Part shown: positions 11,448-22,082 of the stretch, in pieces | How the letters are laid out: each line of letters begins with the position of its first letter | Numbering within the stretch: the stretch's first letter is position 1 | NCBI GenBank assembly: GCA_034231615.1 | Contig: CM067309.1 | Span: forward strand, 30,025,860 to 30,089,859 | DNA length: 64,000 nucleotides | DNA from: Meghimatium bilineatum | Taxonomy: Eukaryota > Mollusca > Gastropoda > Stylommatophora > Philomycidae | Reading direction: 5' to 3' | Notes under the pieces: generated by a model | The model's input: the letters and a program-made list of their open reading frames with translations, nothing else | The model's database searches: none | Told to the model about the DNA's origin: nothing | Program-made: the position numbers and the translations under genes

Positions 11448-11929
11448 AACGGCATGTCCGTAGATAGGGGTTAGGTGGGGATTGGGGTGTTCAAACCCTC
11501 TCCTTAGAAAAACTGAATATGACTTTTAGTACGAGGAACCTACTTATAAGGTTGCTTCCCCCCCCCCCCCAAACTATTTTTCACAAAATTATTTTACAAT
11601 TTCCCGTCAAATAGTGACATTTACAAAAAGGGGTTTTTACATATTTACGGCGGTGGTCATACGCATTTCAGCTTGGCTGATCCGAGGAGTTGTTTTTGGT
11701 AGTGTTGATTACACCTTGTATCGCTAGCCAATGAAAAGGAACTAAACCAATGAAAAGGAACTAAACCAATGAAAAGCACAGATCAATCAAAGGTCAACCA
11801 ACAAGCGTGACTTGCCTGCAGATCATAATAATGTACTGTAAGCAGTGGGTCACATATATTCATGAAATGAAAATTGAATTGGAAGATGTGGAAGATTTCA
11901 AATATCATTGAAGTTAGGTCAGTAACCGT
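11448..11929. other. No recognised feature
   Basis: Contains a C homopolymer near 11560 and a short ACTAAACCAATGAAAAG repeat (about 2.5 copies, 11729-11778). Confidence 0.5.
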
Positions 11930-13715
11930 GACCGTCGGTAGATATAGCCACAAGTCAACCAGTACCGTCGGTAGATATAGCCACAAATCAACCAGTACCG
12001 TCGGTAGATATAGCCACAAGTCAACAAGTACCGTCAGTAGATATAGCCACAAGTCAACCAGTACCGTCGGTAGATATAGCCACAAGTAAACCAGTACCGT
12101 CGGTAGATATAGCCAAAAGTTAACCAGTACCGTCGGTAGATATAGCCACAAGTAAACCAGTACCGTCGGTAGATATAGCCAAACGTCAACCAGTACCGTC
12201 GGTAGATATAGCCACAATTCAACCAGTACCGTCGGTAGATATAGCCACAAGTCAATCAGTACCGTCGGTAGATATAGCCACAAGTCAACCAGTACCGTCG
12301 GTAGATATAGCCACAAGTCAACCAGTACCGTCGGTAGATATAGCCACAAGTCAACCAGTACCGTCGGTAGATATAGCCACAAGTAAACCAGTACCGTCGG
12401 TAGATATAGCCAAAAGTCAACCAGTACCGTCGGTAGATATAGCCACAATTCAACCAGTACCGTCGGTAGATATAGCCACAAGTCAATCAGTACCGTCGGT
12501 AGATATAGCCACAAGTCAACCAGTACCGTCGGTAGATATAGCCACAAGTCAACCAGTACCGTCGGTAGATATAGCCACAAGTCAACCAGTACCGTCGGTA
12601 GATATAGCCACAAGTCAACCAGTACCGTCGGTAGATATAGCCACAAGTCAACCAGTACCGTCGGTAGATATAGCCACAAGTCAACCAGTACCGTCGGTAG
12701 ATATAGCCACAAGTCAACCAGTACCGTCGGTAGATATAGCCACAAGTCAACCAGTACCGTCAGTAGATATAGCCACAAATCAACCAGTACCGTCGGTAGA
12801 TATAGCCACAAGTCAACCAGTACCGTCGGTAGATATATCCACAAGTCAACCAGTACCATGAGTAGATATAGTCACAAGTCAACCAGTACCGTCAGTAGAT
12901 ATAGCCACAAGTCAACCAGTACCGTCGGTAGATATAGCCACAAGTCAACCAGTACCGTCGGTAGATATATCCACAAGTCAACCAGTACCGTCGGTAGATA
13001 TATCCACAAGTAAACCAGTACCGTCGGTAGATATAGCCACAAGTCAACCAGTACCGTCGGTAGATATAGCCACACGTCAACCAGTACCGTCAGTAGATAT
13101 AGCCACAAGTCAACCAGTACCGTCAGTAGATATAGCCACAAGTAAACCAGTACCGTCGGTAGATATAGCCACAAGTCAACCAGTACCGTCGGTAGATATA
13201 GCCACAAGTCAACCAGTACCGTCGGTAGATATAGCCACAAGTCAACCAGTACCGTCGGTAGATATAGCCACAAGTCAACCAGTACCGTCGGTAGATATAG
13301 CCACAAGTCAACCAGTACCGTCAGTAGATATAGCCACAAGTAAACCAGTACCGTCAGTAGATATAGCCACATGTCAACCAGTACCGTCGGTAGATATAGC
13401 CACAAGTCAACCAGTACCGTCGGTAGATATAGCCACAAGTCAACCAGTACCGTCAGTAGATATAGCCACAAGTAAACCAGTACCGTCAGTAGATATAGCC
13501 ACAAGTCAACCAGTACCGTCGGTAGATATAGCCACAAGTCAACCAGTACCGTCGGTAGATATAGCCACAAGTCAACCAGTACCGTCGGTAGATATAGCCA
13601 CAAGTCAACCAGTACCGTCGGTAGATATAGCCACAAGTCAACCAGTACCGTCAGTAGATATAGCTACAAGTAAACCAGCACCGTCGGTAGATATAGCCAC
13701 AAGTCAACCAACATT
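11930..13715 (-). repeat. 33-bp minisatellite, about 54 copies, with heptameric higher-order repeat
   Basis: Unit GTACCGTCGGTAGATATAGC followed by CACAAGTCAACCA. It is the longest uniform array in the window. Variant units (AAACC, AATTC, AATCAG, GTCAG) recur in a fixed order at 231-bp spacing around 12.05-12.49 kb, that is 7 units. The minus strand is open in more than one frame (repeats of VLVDLWLYLPT and of CGYIYRRYWLT), giving 358- and 254-codon frames that I regard as artefacts of a unit divisible by three. Confidence 0.96.
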
Positions 13716-13795
13716 GAATCTTGGCACATAAGATATTTGTAATAAACACACATTTTTCTGAAAGCATTGCAGCAGTGACACAATGCCTCGGACAT

Positions 13796-14570
13796 CATCA
13801 TCGTCATTAAATGCTGTCTCCGCTACGAAGGTTGGCTGCAACGGATCTCCAACATCCCTGTCTCTTGTCTTGGTGGTGCATTCTGCTAGACTGTAACCTG
13901 TCCATCGTGTGATGTTACACTCCCACTTGTATCTCTGCCTACCTCTTGCTCGCCTCCCTGTGACTTTCAAGTAAGTTCTTCAATAAGGTGTCATGTCTTT
14001 TAATGTGGCCAAAATATTTTATTTGCCTGATCTTTATTTCTAGTGGTACAGGGCGCGTCTGTGACGGCAAAGGTACCAAGTTCGATCCTCACCACAGGCA
14101 ATTGTGCATCCGGACCGTTCAGAAAGCAATGGCAACCTACTGAGCGTATTTATATTGCCTAGAAAATCACCACAGCCAACAAATGCTGGGTTGATAGCTA
14201 CGTCCTGGATAGGATATGCTACCAATTTTTATTTCTCTTAGTAGTTCTTTCTTCATATTAAGTGTCTTTAGCACCTCTTTATTTGTTTTCTTCTCTTTCC
14301 ATGATGTTCTCTCTATTCTTCTATATACCCACATCTCAAAGGCATCAATTCTGTCTTTTAATTGTTTATTTAGTGTCCATGTTTCTGAACCATACATTAA
14401 TATAGGGTAGATATAGCATTTTATAACTATCATTTTTAACTTGTTTGTAATTTGTTTAGATGTTAATATTTTCCTCATGTCATTGAAGTTACTTTTAGCC
14501 ATTCCTATTCTCCTTTTAACTTCTGTTTCACATCTGCCATCATTTGTGACTATGTGCCCAAGATATTGAT
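13796..14570 (-). mobile_element. 5'-truncated LINE (family 1, copy A), split by a SINE
   Basis: RT C-terminal tail on the minus strand. Blocks in order: HYQYLGHIVTNDGRCE, SKQITNKLKM, YPILMYGSETWTLNK, FEMWVYRRIERTSWK, KKELLREIKI; then a 186-bp SINE; then RQIK-like residues, GRRARGRQRYKWE and FVAETA before a TGA-rich 3' tail. The insertion is bounded by the 14-bp direct repeat AATGCCTCGGACAT at 13782-13795 and 14571-14584. It is therefore a target-primed insertion truncated at HYQYLG. Related copies: 26.25-26.9 kb (minus), 27.4-27.8 kb (plus), 37.1 kb (plus) and 60.8 kb (minus). Confidence 0.88.
14042..14227 (+). mobile_element. SINE-B inserted in LINE family 1
   Basis: tRNA-derived SINE. The head has GTCTGTGACGGC and a B-box-like AGTTCGATCC; the body has GCATCCGGACCGTTCAGAAA, TATTGCCTAGAAAATCAC and GGATATGCTACCAATT. 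A 9-bp TSD (TTTATTTCT, at 14033-14041 and 14228-14236) flanks it. The LINE copy at 26.48 kb shows the uninterrupted site. The first part of the A-box region is shortened compared with the 52.5-kb copy. Confidence 0.88.
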
Positions 14571-14584
14571 AATGCCTCGGACAT

Positions 14585-15304
14585 ATAGTTTTATTATCTT
14601 CCTTTTGTTGGACAGACAGCCCATCAGTCTGTTGTGACTTGTGCAGTCTGAACTTTAGCTGTAGCATTTTGACTTGCCTGTATGCAAATCACCTTCATAT
14701 TTTCTGATCTTTACCTACGTGCCCGTTACAAGAAATAGCTGTACGTATAGATACCCACTCCAATAAAATATTTCTGGTAACAAAACCCGCCTTTGTTACC
14801 TTGCATCTTCTGTACAAGCGCAGCCATGTCACACAGAGGATATGCTATAACTAAGGATTTCTCAAAGTACACCCAGCCAGGGGATAAAGGATACTATTAA
14901 TGTCCCTGGGTTCAAGTATCGGTTTTAGGAGCACAGAAAATAAATACTGATACGAACTTTGAAGCGGTGAAAAAAAAAATCAGATATTACGTCTTTCCTT
15001 TTTGTAAATTTAAACTGGGTGAGAGGGGAGTGAGGTGAGGGTTAGTGATTCTGTGAGGCACAGGTAGAAATATGTGGACGGTAGGTAATATAAGGACAGT
15101 AATATGTCAATGTCCCTATCAGATTTGTCCCTCTATATTTACACGATCCAATGTAAAGGATGTATTTTGTTTGGTGATTGCGGGTCAGCAGGTTTTTGAA
15201 TGGCGTATCGTAAAGGACATTAAGTAGCAATAACCGAGAATAAATAACAGGTGATGTACTTAGGGGATAGGTGAAGTCTTTAGAGAGAGAGCTAAGATGC
15301 GGAA
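14585..15304. other. No recognised feature
   Basis: Host sequence into which the LINE at 13.8 kb inserted, then AT-rich spacer. The minus frame running out of the LINE into this stretch is fortuitous. Confidence 0.4.
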
Positions 15305-15420
15305 GACACTACGAAAACTCATGCTTAACTGTGTCCCCGGACATGCGGGCGTGGGGGGGGGGGCGTAAACGAACGTGTCGACCAATTAGCTAGCCTCGTC
15401 ACCACAACATATTATCAGCC
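15305..15420 (+). pseudogene. LINE RNase H C-terminal fragment
   Basis: Plus-strand reading gives CVPGHAGV and, after a frameshift within a G homopolymer, NERVDQLASLVTTT. This is the conserved PGH-G--GNE-VD-LA end of a retrotransposon RNase H. A run of 12 G replaces the RG codons between the two halves. Its downstream part resumes after the SINE at 15.55 kb. Confidence 0.7.
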
Positions 15421-15545
15421 AATGTACCGAGCGGTCATTTAAAATAATTATTTGTAATATTCATTGCTCATTGTGAGTCCTCATTATCAGAGGATTTTGA
15501 GGTGAATGAGCATGAGTCAATATCGAAAATGTGCGAATTTTTAGG

Positions 15546-15822
15546 GAGCTGCGTAGCGCAGTGGTTAAACGCACCGGCTTCGCATATGAGTGGTCCTGGG
15601 TTCATTCGCCAGTTGAGACGAAAATGTTTTTTCAGATCGCAACGTCTCCAAGGTTGACCCAGCCTTAAATGGGTACCGGATTAATCCGGGAAGTAAAGCC
15701 TGAGAGGGTGAGGAGATGGCTACCGCCCTCATTTCCAGAGCCTCTGAAATGTGAGATCGTTAACATCTCACACCCCTAGCATTAATAAAGGCCATGGGTT
15801 ACTTCACGTTTTACTTATGTAC
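15546..15822 (+). mobile_element. SINE-A (tRNA-derived), copy 1
   Basis: The head reads GCTGCGTAGCGCAGTGGTTA (A box), CGGCTTCGCATATGAGTGG, then a degenerate B box GGTTCATTCGCC. The body has CAACGTCTCCAAGG, GGATTAATCCGGGAAGTAAA and CATCTCACACCCCTAGC, with a TTTAC-rich end. Flanks ATGTGCGAATT and ATGTACGAATT form a probable TSD with one mismatch. Other copies: 29.84-30.12 kb (minus), 59.51-59.78 kb (plus) and a 3' piece at 28.93 kb. Confidence 0.88.
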
Positions 15823-15844
15823 GAATTGGGAATGAAGATGGGCG

Positions 15845-16001
15845 TGGCCCGTAGAAAACACCTGAAAAAGATTTCAAAAAGAGCATGAAACCAATATAGA
15901 ACCGGAATCATCAGACATTATGTCCTGAGAGATTTACTAAAGCCGAGATCTGAGCACCTATTGACGTGTCCGATGTGCGAAGAGGATAATCAACAGACCT
16001 A
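15845..16001 (+). pseudogene. C-terminal tail of an RNase H-type LINE
   Basis: Plus frame reads RRKHLKKISKRA, a stop, then RTGIIRHYVLRDLLKPRSEH followed by LLTCPMCEEDNQQT and a stop. The CP-C spacing after HLLT is the start of the zinc-binding tail that follows RNase H in I/Jockey-like elements. Together with the RNase H piece at 15.31 kb it is one old LINE split by SINE-A. Confidence 0.55.
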
Positions 16002-16254
16002 ACAATAATAACTAACCGTTATCGTATAGAACATTGAGTAGTTATAGTACTGACGCAGAACACACGTTTTGTAGCTTTACTTGACCAATAACGAACTATC
16101 ACTATGAGACTATAGGATGCTCACACACAAAATACAAATAACAGTATACAATACATTTTTAACGTTTTAACAGCTCAGTAATACAAACCAAACAGTGACC
16201 AAACAATAAAACACAGTAAAAGCAATGTTACTATTACAAACTCACTAGAACGCA
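16002..16254. other. No recognised feature
   Basis: AT-rich spacer without recognisable elements. Confidence 0.4.
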
Positions 16255-16408
16255 GACATTTAAACAGTACGACATCCAATGTGACCATGATATACGTGTA
16301 AACATGTAGTAGTGACCATGACATACGTGTAAACATGTAGTAGTGACCATGACATACGTGTAAACATGTAGTCGTGACCATGACATACGCGTAAACATGT
16401 AGTCATGG
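16255..16408 (+). repeat. 31-bp minisatellite, about 4.5 copies
   Basis: Unit GTGACCATGACATACGTGTA followed by AACATGTAGTA. Confidence 0.88.
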
Positions 16409-17409
16409 AAGTGGATTTTGTTGAACAGGGAACGGGAAATGAGTGATGTATGGGAAAAAAAACTTACTTATAACAAGATGGACAGCAATGATACGAGGAC
16501 TACACCAACTAAAACCTAAACAAGTGAATAATCGGGATTAAGTCCAAAAGGCTTGAGGGTTCCAAACTAAAAAAATTAATCGATATTCAAGAGTGTATCC
16601 AGATATATCACCAGTGGTGATTGATCTGAGGGCAGTGATCCGTTCTCATTTTCCGTTGCCTTCTTCAACACAACCCACTTTGGAGCTTTGTATCACCCAC
16701 CAAAAAAACAAACAACCAGGTAGCTGCACTTTGCTCTCGACGGGCCCAGGGTTAGTAGATATCCAATCTTATAAATGTGCCTCGTCGTGGTGCATCCTGG
16801 AAACAGAAATACAGCTGCTTGTGCTGTAATTATTTTACCAACACATTTGGGGATCGTGTCTGTGAATGTGGAGGCAGCAGATTGAATGAGAATCAACTGC
16901 AAAAAAAAGGCAAGCAATATGGACACATCTAGCGGCACTATCGACACACATTGACGCAAGCCAGTGCAGCGCGAGCATTGGAGCGGCGGCGGACAATGCA
17001 AAATGTCACGAAATGGGTCAAGACGAATAGTGAAAGTCATTCGCTGGCCGCCGTAGGGACAAAATATTGAGTACAAAGAAATGGCAGCATAGCGCCATTT
17101 GCTACGTGCAAATAGAACGGGAAAATGTTCAAAGGAAAAAGAACTTTAGTTTTGTTCAGCTCGAGAACAAGATTCTAGTCCACGGTGCTATATAAAGAAA
17201 ATGTGTAATAGACTCAAATTGCGTTCACGATGTCAATGAATGATACCTCGGCAAAGATGGCGAAAAAAAACTGGGGCCCAACTTTACTACCGTCGATGAT
17301 GTCCTATACCGGAATCATGCTCGCGGAGAGAAACGGTTCAGTACGCTATGGGCACAATACGTCTAATTACGCGAGACGAGTTTACTGGCAGCGGAACCGT
17401 GACCGTCGT
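16409..17409. other. Unassigned, less AT-rich region
   Basis: No repeat family is recognised here. It holds a 127-codon minus frame (16693-17076) and a 62-codon plus frame (17230-17418) whose ATG lies about 40 bp after TATATAAAG. Neither protein resembles a family I know. It could be unique intronic or regulatory sequence. Confidence 0.35.
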
Positions 17410-17610
17410 CTGATATAGAAGACCTAACTGCTGAACGTAAACATATTTTCATTCGGTATTTGATTACTGTCACGTTTTTCATTAGTTACTATTTATATTC
17501 TTTGGGTAGCTTTGACTATTTTTGACATGCGATTCCAAGGATATAAATATCGGCCAGCAGAAAACATGGGAATAATCAAGAAAAGGAACGAAAAATGTGT
17601 CAATAATTAT
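17410..17610 (+). repeat. Dispersed repeat, copy 1
   Basis: The blocks GACCTAACTGC, GTTACTATTTATAT, TTTTTGACATGCGA and GGATATAAATAT, ending GGAATAATCAA, recur in the same order at 48.44-48.61 kb and partly at 48.31-48.42 kb. The type of element is unknown. Confidence 0.6.
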
Positions 17611-18095
17611 GTTAGGAGGTCTGTAGTATTTCGTCGATAGTAACGGGGGAAACACCTTGTGCGACATTGACGTAGTCGACCCAAGCCTAAATCCCTGATT
17701 ACCGCCCCCACGGATACTGCCACGGAGGTCTTTGCTGCCTGTAAAGCCCAAGAGCACTGCGGATAGAAAACCGTCATGACGTATAGTCGATACACATTCA
17801 TCGCCCAGGGACAGATAGGAAGGCTATCACAGGCTATGGAAGAGCACCCGAATTGAAGTCATGCCGAAAACGGATGTGCTGGAAACTCCATGAACACATA
17901 ACAAAGCTCTGCTGTGGAACTGGCAGCCCAAAGTACGTCACGATCCCCGGCGGAAATCACACGAACTTTCGTGTTGGTTATCAGAGATCGAACGCAGAAC
18001 AAGAAGAAGAATTGATATCAAATCGTCTCAACAACCGGTCGTCACACTGCTTTCAATAAACCTCTGCTAAATCCCATGCTACTAATAAAAAACTT
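17611..18095. other. Unassigned; GAA-tailed end near 18 kb
   Basis: The stretch 17985-18015 (GATCGAACGCAGAACAAGAA followed by GAAGAA) resembles the 3' tail of the GAA-tailed family. The sequence upstream of it matches none of the other copies I compared. Confidence 0.4.
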
Positions 18096-18617
18096 GCGCC
18101 CCTCGTAAGTTCATCTATAGTGACACATAAAACATCTCGTAAGTTCATCTATAGTGACACATAAAAGACCTCGCAAGTTCATCTATAGTGACACATAAAA
18201 CATCTCGTAAGTTCGTCTATAGTGACACATAAAACATCTCGTAGGTTCATCTATAGTGACACATAAAACATCTCGTAAGCTCATCTATAGTGACACATAA
18301 AACATCTCGCAAGTTCATCTATAGTGACACATAAAACATCTCGCAAGTTCATCTATAGTGACACATAAAACATCTCGTAAGTTCATCTATAGTGACACAT
18401 AAAAGACCTCGCAAGTTCATCTATAGTGACACATAAAACATCTCGTAAGTTCGTCTATAGTGACACATAAAACATCTCGTAGGTTCATCTATAGTGACAC
18501 ATAAAACATCTCGTAAGCTCATCTATAGTGACACATAAAACATCTCGCAAGTTCATCTATAGTGACACATAAAACATCTCGTAAGTTCGTCTATAGTGAC
18601 ACATAAAACACATTGTA
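18096..18617 (+). repeat. 34-bp minisatellite, about 15 copies, with heptameric higher-order repeat
   Basis: Unit CTCGTAAGTTCATCTATAGT followed by GACACATAAAACAT. Marked variants (GACCTCGCAAG, TTCGTC, GTAGG, AAGCTC, CGCAAG) recur in the same order 238 bp (7 units) apart. The array is followed by a short GAGAGA run. Confidence 0.95.
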
Positions 18618-18836
18618 AGTTAGAGAGAGGTAGAGAGAGAGAGAGAGAGTGAGTGAATAACAATGGGCTGTGCGGTATATGTGCAGTAATCTGCTGTGTC
18701 ATGAAAAATTGATTTGAGAAACCTAATCTGTAAACTGGAGCTAAACACGAACCATTAACCAGCTGCCGATGTAATATGGCACTACACTGCAATTGCTAGG
18801 AAGATGAAAAGAAAGCATACCCAGAATAACAGAACA

Positions 18837-19222
18837 GATATGATGTGGGATGTGATATAAACTAACATTAGACATCACAGATGTGGGATGTGATATAAAC
18901 TAACATTAGACATCACATGTGGGATGTGATATAAACTAACATTGGACATCACAGATGTGGGATGTGATATAAACTAACATTGGACATCACAGATGTGGGA
19001 TGTGATATAAACTAACATTAGACATCACATGTGGGATGTGATATAAACTAACATTAGACATCACTGATGTGGGATGTGATATAAACTAACATTAGACATC
19101 ACTGATGTGGGATGGAATATAAACTAACAATAGATAATACAGATGTGTGATGGAATATAAACTAACAATAGATAATACAGATGTGTGATGGAATATAAAC
19201 TAACAATAGATAATACAGATGA
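18837..19222 (+). repeat. 36-38-bp minisatellite, about 10 copies
   Basis: Unit GATGTGGGATGTGATATAAA, CTAACATTAGACATCACA. The last copies switch to a GTGTGATGGAATAT / AATAGATAATACA subtype. Confidence 0.92.
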
Positions 19223-20084
19223 ATCCCTAACAGAAGTATAAAATGACAATACATATTTTATATCTGTTTAAGAAGAGCAATAAAAAGGAGCCAAAGAAAA
19301 AGTAACACTTAGGATGATATTAAATACGTGAAAGATATTCAGTTTCGATGACGGGGTATCATAAATCTGACAAACCTGGTAGCCGAGAAACCAGGATGAT
19401 GTCCCTATCTTTAGCAGTCAAAGCATGTGGTATAGCCTGATGGTATCTATTTCAATCTGAGCTTTGAGTCTAAGCTCTATAGGAGGTCAGGTACACGACA
19501 AGAAGGAAACATGACAACCTATACATTTCCAGCCAACACCAAATGATGTATGATAGGGCTCTGATATTCTACTCATGTACAAGTATCTTAAGATTCTGTA
19601 CGTGCTGTCAAAAACTGGAAGAAAAAACTGTTATGTTCTTAGTGAAATGTTTGTGGTCGAGCAGTGAGAGTATACATCTAAAATTATAAGAAAATCAGTT
19701 TGATTGTCGGTATGCTTGTCTTTCTGATTATTTTTTTGAGGTCGTTTTTCTTGTCTCAAACTCATGGTGACCATCAAAAAGTAGCACATAGACCGACATT
19801 TTTTCACGATTGACAAATTTGGCGGTGATATCTGTGTCTTTCGGTCAGACACATCTGACACACACATCACATGTTGGATCGCTTTGACTTTCTTATGTAC
19901 CGGGTAGTCAACCCACTTCCTTAATCCAGTCTTACGACACCGATGGCATGCTACAGTGTCACAGTCTTTGCTCTTATTTCAGGCCACTTCAGGGCACGTG
20001 ATGCCGCTATTGTGTAGGACCCCAAAGTAACACAAGTATTCACAGATGCTGCATGTCTTTGGCAGCGGTACTTCTACTTCAAAG
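19223..20084. other. No recognised feature
   Basis: AT-rich spacer with short unconvincing frames. No element recognised. Confidence 0.4.
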
Positions 20085-20273
20085 AAACTATCAGGGTACA
20101 AAGCCATAGGAAGACCACGGAAAAGATGGATAGAAAACGTCAGGGACATCCTGAGCAGACACGGTCATAGCACAGCCGAGGCCACACTTCTCGCTTTAGA
20201 ACGCAAGCTCGAGCTCCAATCACCCCTACGCTTAGTGGCAAGAGTGGATCACAAACCACCTGGGGAAAAACAA
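20085..20273 (+). pseudogene. LINE C-terminal tail (family 2), copy 1
   Basis: Plus frame: KAIGRPRKRWIENVRDILSR, then HGHSTAEATLLALERKLELQ, then SPLRLVARVDHKPPGE and a stop. The GRPRKRWIENV block is typical of the basic C-terminus of animal LINE ORF2. A second copy with the same ending is at 54.77-54.92 kb. Confidence 0.8.
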
Positions 20274-20382
20274 TAGACAATAGACTTGTACAAATCAAGT
20301 CGCTATAATACTTCCAACATTGTATGTACAGGTTTCATAGACGTTCACCAAAATGATATAATAATGTCGGACACTATTTAAT

Positions 20383-21002
20383 GGTTGGTTGGTTGGTTGC
20401 TGATCCATCGGTCTATAGGCTCATGCCCTTTGATCCAATGCCATTAAATGGCATTATATTGCTAGGAAGTCTGTGGATTTTCGTCCCACCCCGGGACAGA
20501 GCCAGAGAATAACGATCACACCTCCAGGAAGGTAGGTTTCAACCTATGCACTGCTCCTAGCCACTGTAGCCAAGATAGGGTTCACTGTGCTCATTCCTCG
20601 CCACTAATTGACTACTGGTTATGCCGAACTTCTCTATTGCTCTAGGCATGCAACCAAATGTTCAAGTCAAAACGATTGTCGCGTCCTGAGTCACTGTGCC
20701 TCTATGATGGGTCTCAGCCATAAGAAAAACAGTAATGTCAGTTTCCTCCTCCCCAGTGCTGCACAGTACATCTCTGGCTCCCACCCAACCACAGAGGGTG
20801 CATACATATATTCAAGTAAACATGAAACACAATTCAACAACAAAATAACAGCACAAGGAGCATAATTGTATAGATGACGTTGCCATGAAGCTTCTATAAG
20901 AAGATAACCTCAATATAACGGCATGTCATCTACTACGGTTTTCTGTTGCATGGGTGGTTTGTCTAGTGGGCCAATGGTGAGACCCACAGACGCAACCACA
21001 TG
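20383..21002 (-). mobile_element. Modular retroposon, type II, copy 1
   Basis: Colinear over its whole length with the TSD-bounded element at 54.14-54.75 kb. It starts GGTTGGTTGGTTGGTTGC, has blocks ATGCCATTAAATGGCATTAT and CACCTCCAGGAAGGTAGG, and ends with the shared 137-bp module. Minus orientation is preferred because the GGTT/AACC run would then be a 3' tail. No clear TSD is seen for this copy. Short frames inside are not conserved between copies. Confidence 0.75.
20865..21002 (-). repeat. Structured module M, copy 1
   Basis: About 137 bp shared by five loci. On the minus strand it begins CATGTGGTTGCGTCTGTGGG and contains two potential stems: GCATGTGGTT with AACCACCCATGC enclosing GTCTGTGGG with CCCACTAGAC, and GATGACATGCC with GGC...GTCATC. 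Confidence 0.8.
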
Positions 21003-21084
21003 ATAATATGTGCTGTATTAGGATTTGTTGTCAATGCAGGCATGGTTTGGTGCATGAGATTTAGAAGTATAATGAAACTATACG

Positions 21085-21380
21085 CCCGTGTGTTGCCGGG
21101 TCCCGAAAGGGGAGCAAAGAATAGCAACACGGTTTAATCTTCCATGCATGTCGTAAGAGGCGACTAAAGAGGTTATAGGATGGAGTTGGTTGTCCCATCA
21201 CATATAGGGTCAGTGACCTAAAGCCATGCTGAAGTCGAATGTGTCAGACCGAAAGGGGCAGATATCGCAGCAATGCAGTAAACCATGACACAACGCATTT
21301 CGTTCTCCAGACTACATCCTGCTAACCAGCAGGAGTTTGAGAACGTACGCAGAAAAAGAAGAAGTAGAAGAAGAAGAAGA
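21085..21380 (+). mobile_element. GAA-tailed SINE-like repeat, long form, copy 1
   Basis: Blocks in order: GTGTTGCCGGGTCCCGAAAG, GAGCAAAGAATAGCAACAC, TAAGAGGCGACTAA, CCATGCTGAAGTCG, CCATGACACAACGCATTTC, ACATCCTGCTAACCAGCAGG, then AACGTACGCAGAAAAAGAAG and a GAA run. Copies at 46.1 kb (plus), 44.15 kb (minus) and a 3' half at 31.38 kb. No convincing A/B boxes, so the promoter type is unknown. Confidence 0.8.
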
Positions 21381-21753
21381 AACTATAAACTGAATGTGTC
21401 AACACAATAGGCAGGAGATATTGATGACGTGTCTAACGTCGGGTATAGACATGAAGAAAATTGTCAGAAACAATTAAATGTAGAATAACGGATGACATGT
21501 TAAAATAGCGTACCAAGACAGAATATGCTCTATAGACGAACTCAAGATAACGTACAGTTCAATAAAGCGTATGTTGTTCGCTATATAGGTTTCTAGAGCA
21601 TTTCACCGATCCAGATACACATTTTCACATTTGCTACGTAGGTCATTGAGCACTTCACGCAAAACAACATTTGAAAGTTCATTAGTTTTCTTTAAATATG
21701 TTTTAATAAGTACACAAAGACTGTCTAGAAATGTGTTATCGATAAAAGACGAA
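21381..21753. other. No recognised feature
   Basis: AT-rich spacer preceding a short array. Confidence 0.4.
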
Positions 21754-21935
21754 GGCACCTTTCTGTCTGATCAGATGATAGTAGTAGTAGGCACCTTTCT
21801 GTCTGATCAGATGATAGTAGTAATAGGGACCTTTTTGTCTGATCAGACGACAATAGTAGTAGGGACCTTTTTGTCTGATCAGACGACAGTAGTAGTAGGG
21901 ACCTTTCTGTCTGTCAAGACGATAGTAGTAGTAGA
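21754..21935 (+). repeat. 36-bp minisatellite, 5 copies
   Basis: Unit GGCACCTTTCTGTCTGATCA followed by GATGATAGTAGTAGTA. It is 12 codons long, so a repeated GTFLSDQ peptide frame stays open by chance. Confidence 0.9.
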
Positions 21936-22082
21936 CAATTATAACGACGTTACTGTTAATTTTACTGTTAGTCTCATTTAAATTTTATTCAATTGGAACA
22001 CTCAGACAACGATTGAAGGCGAGATCTGACCAAAGTAAGCCTTTATACAATGTATAAACTTATTTTCGAAACTAGCTCTAGA

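Noticed and set aside
11783..13636. Minus-strand open frames of 358 and 254 codons with an 11-residue repeat
   Set aside because: They arise because the 33-bp unit lacks stops in more than one frame. There are no flanking coding signals and the frames overlap each other.
15546..15620. True tRNA gene
   Set aside because: The B box is degenerate, no cloverleaf closes with a proper acceptor stem, and the same sequence recurs with a SINE body and tail.
17185..17418. Promoter plus small gene (TATATAAAG then a 62-codon frame)
   Set aside because: A TATA-like string is expected by chance in AT-rich DNA and the peptide matches nothing; kept only as an unassigned region.
20608..20865. Conserved small protein in the type II retroposon (also at 54341-54607)
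   Set aside because: The two copies diverge by frameshifts after about 20 residues, so the frame is not maintained.
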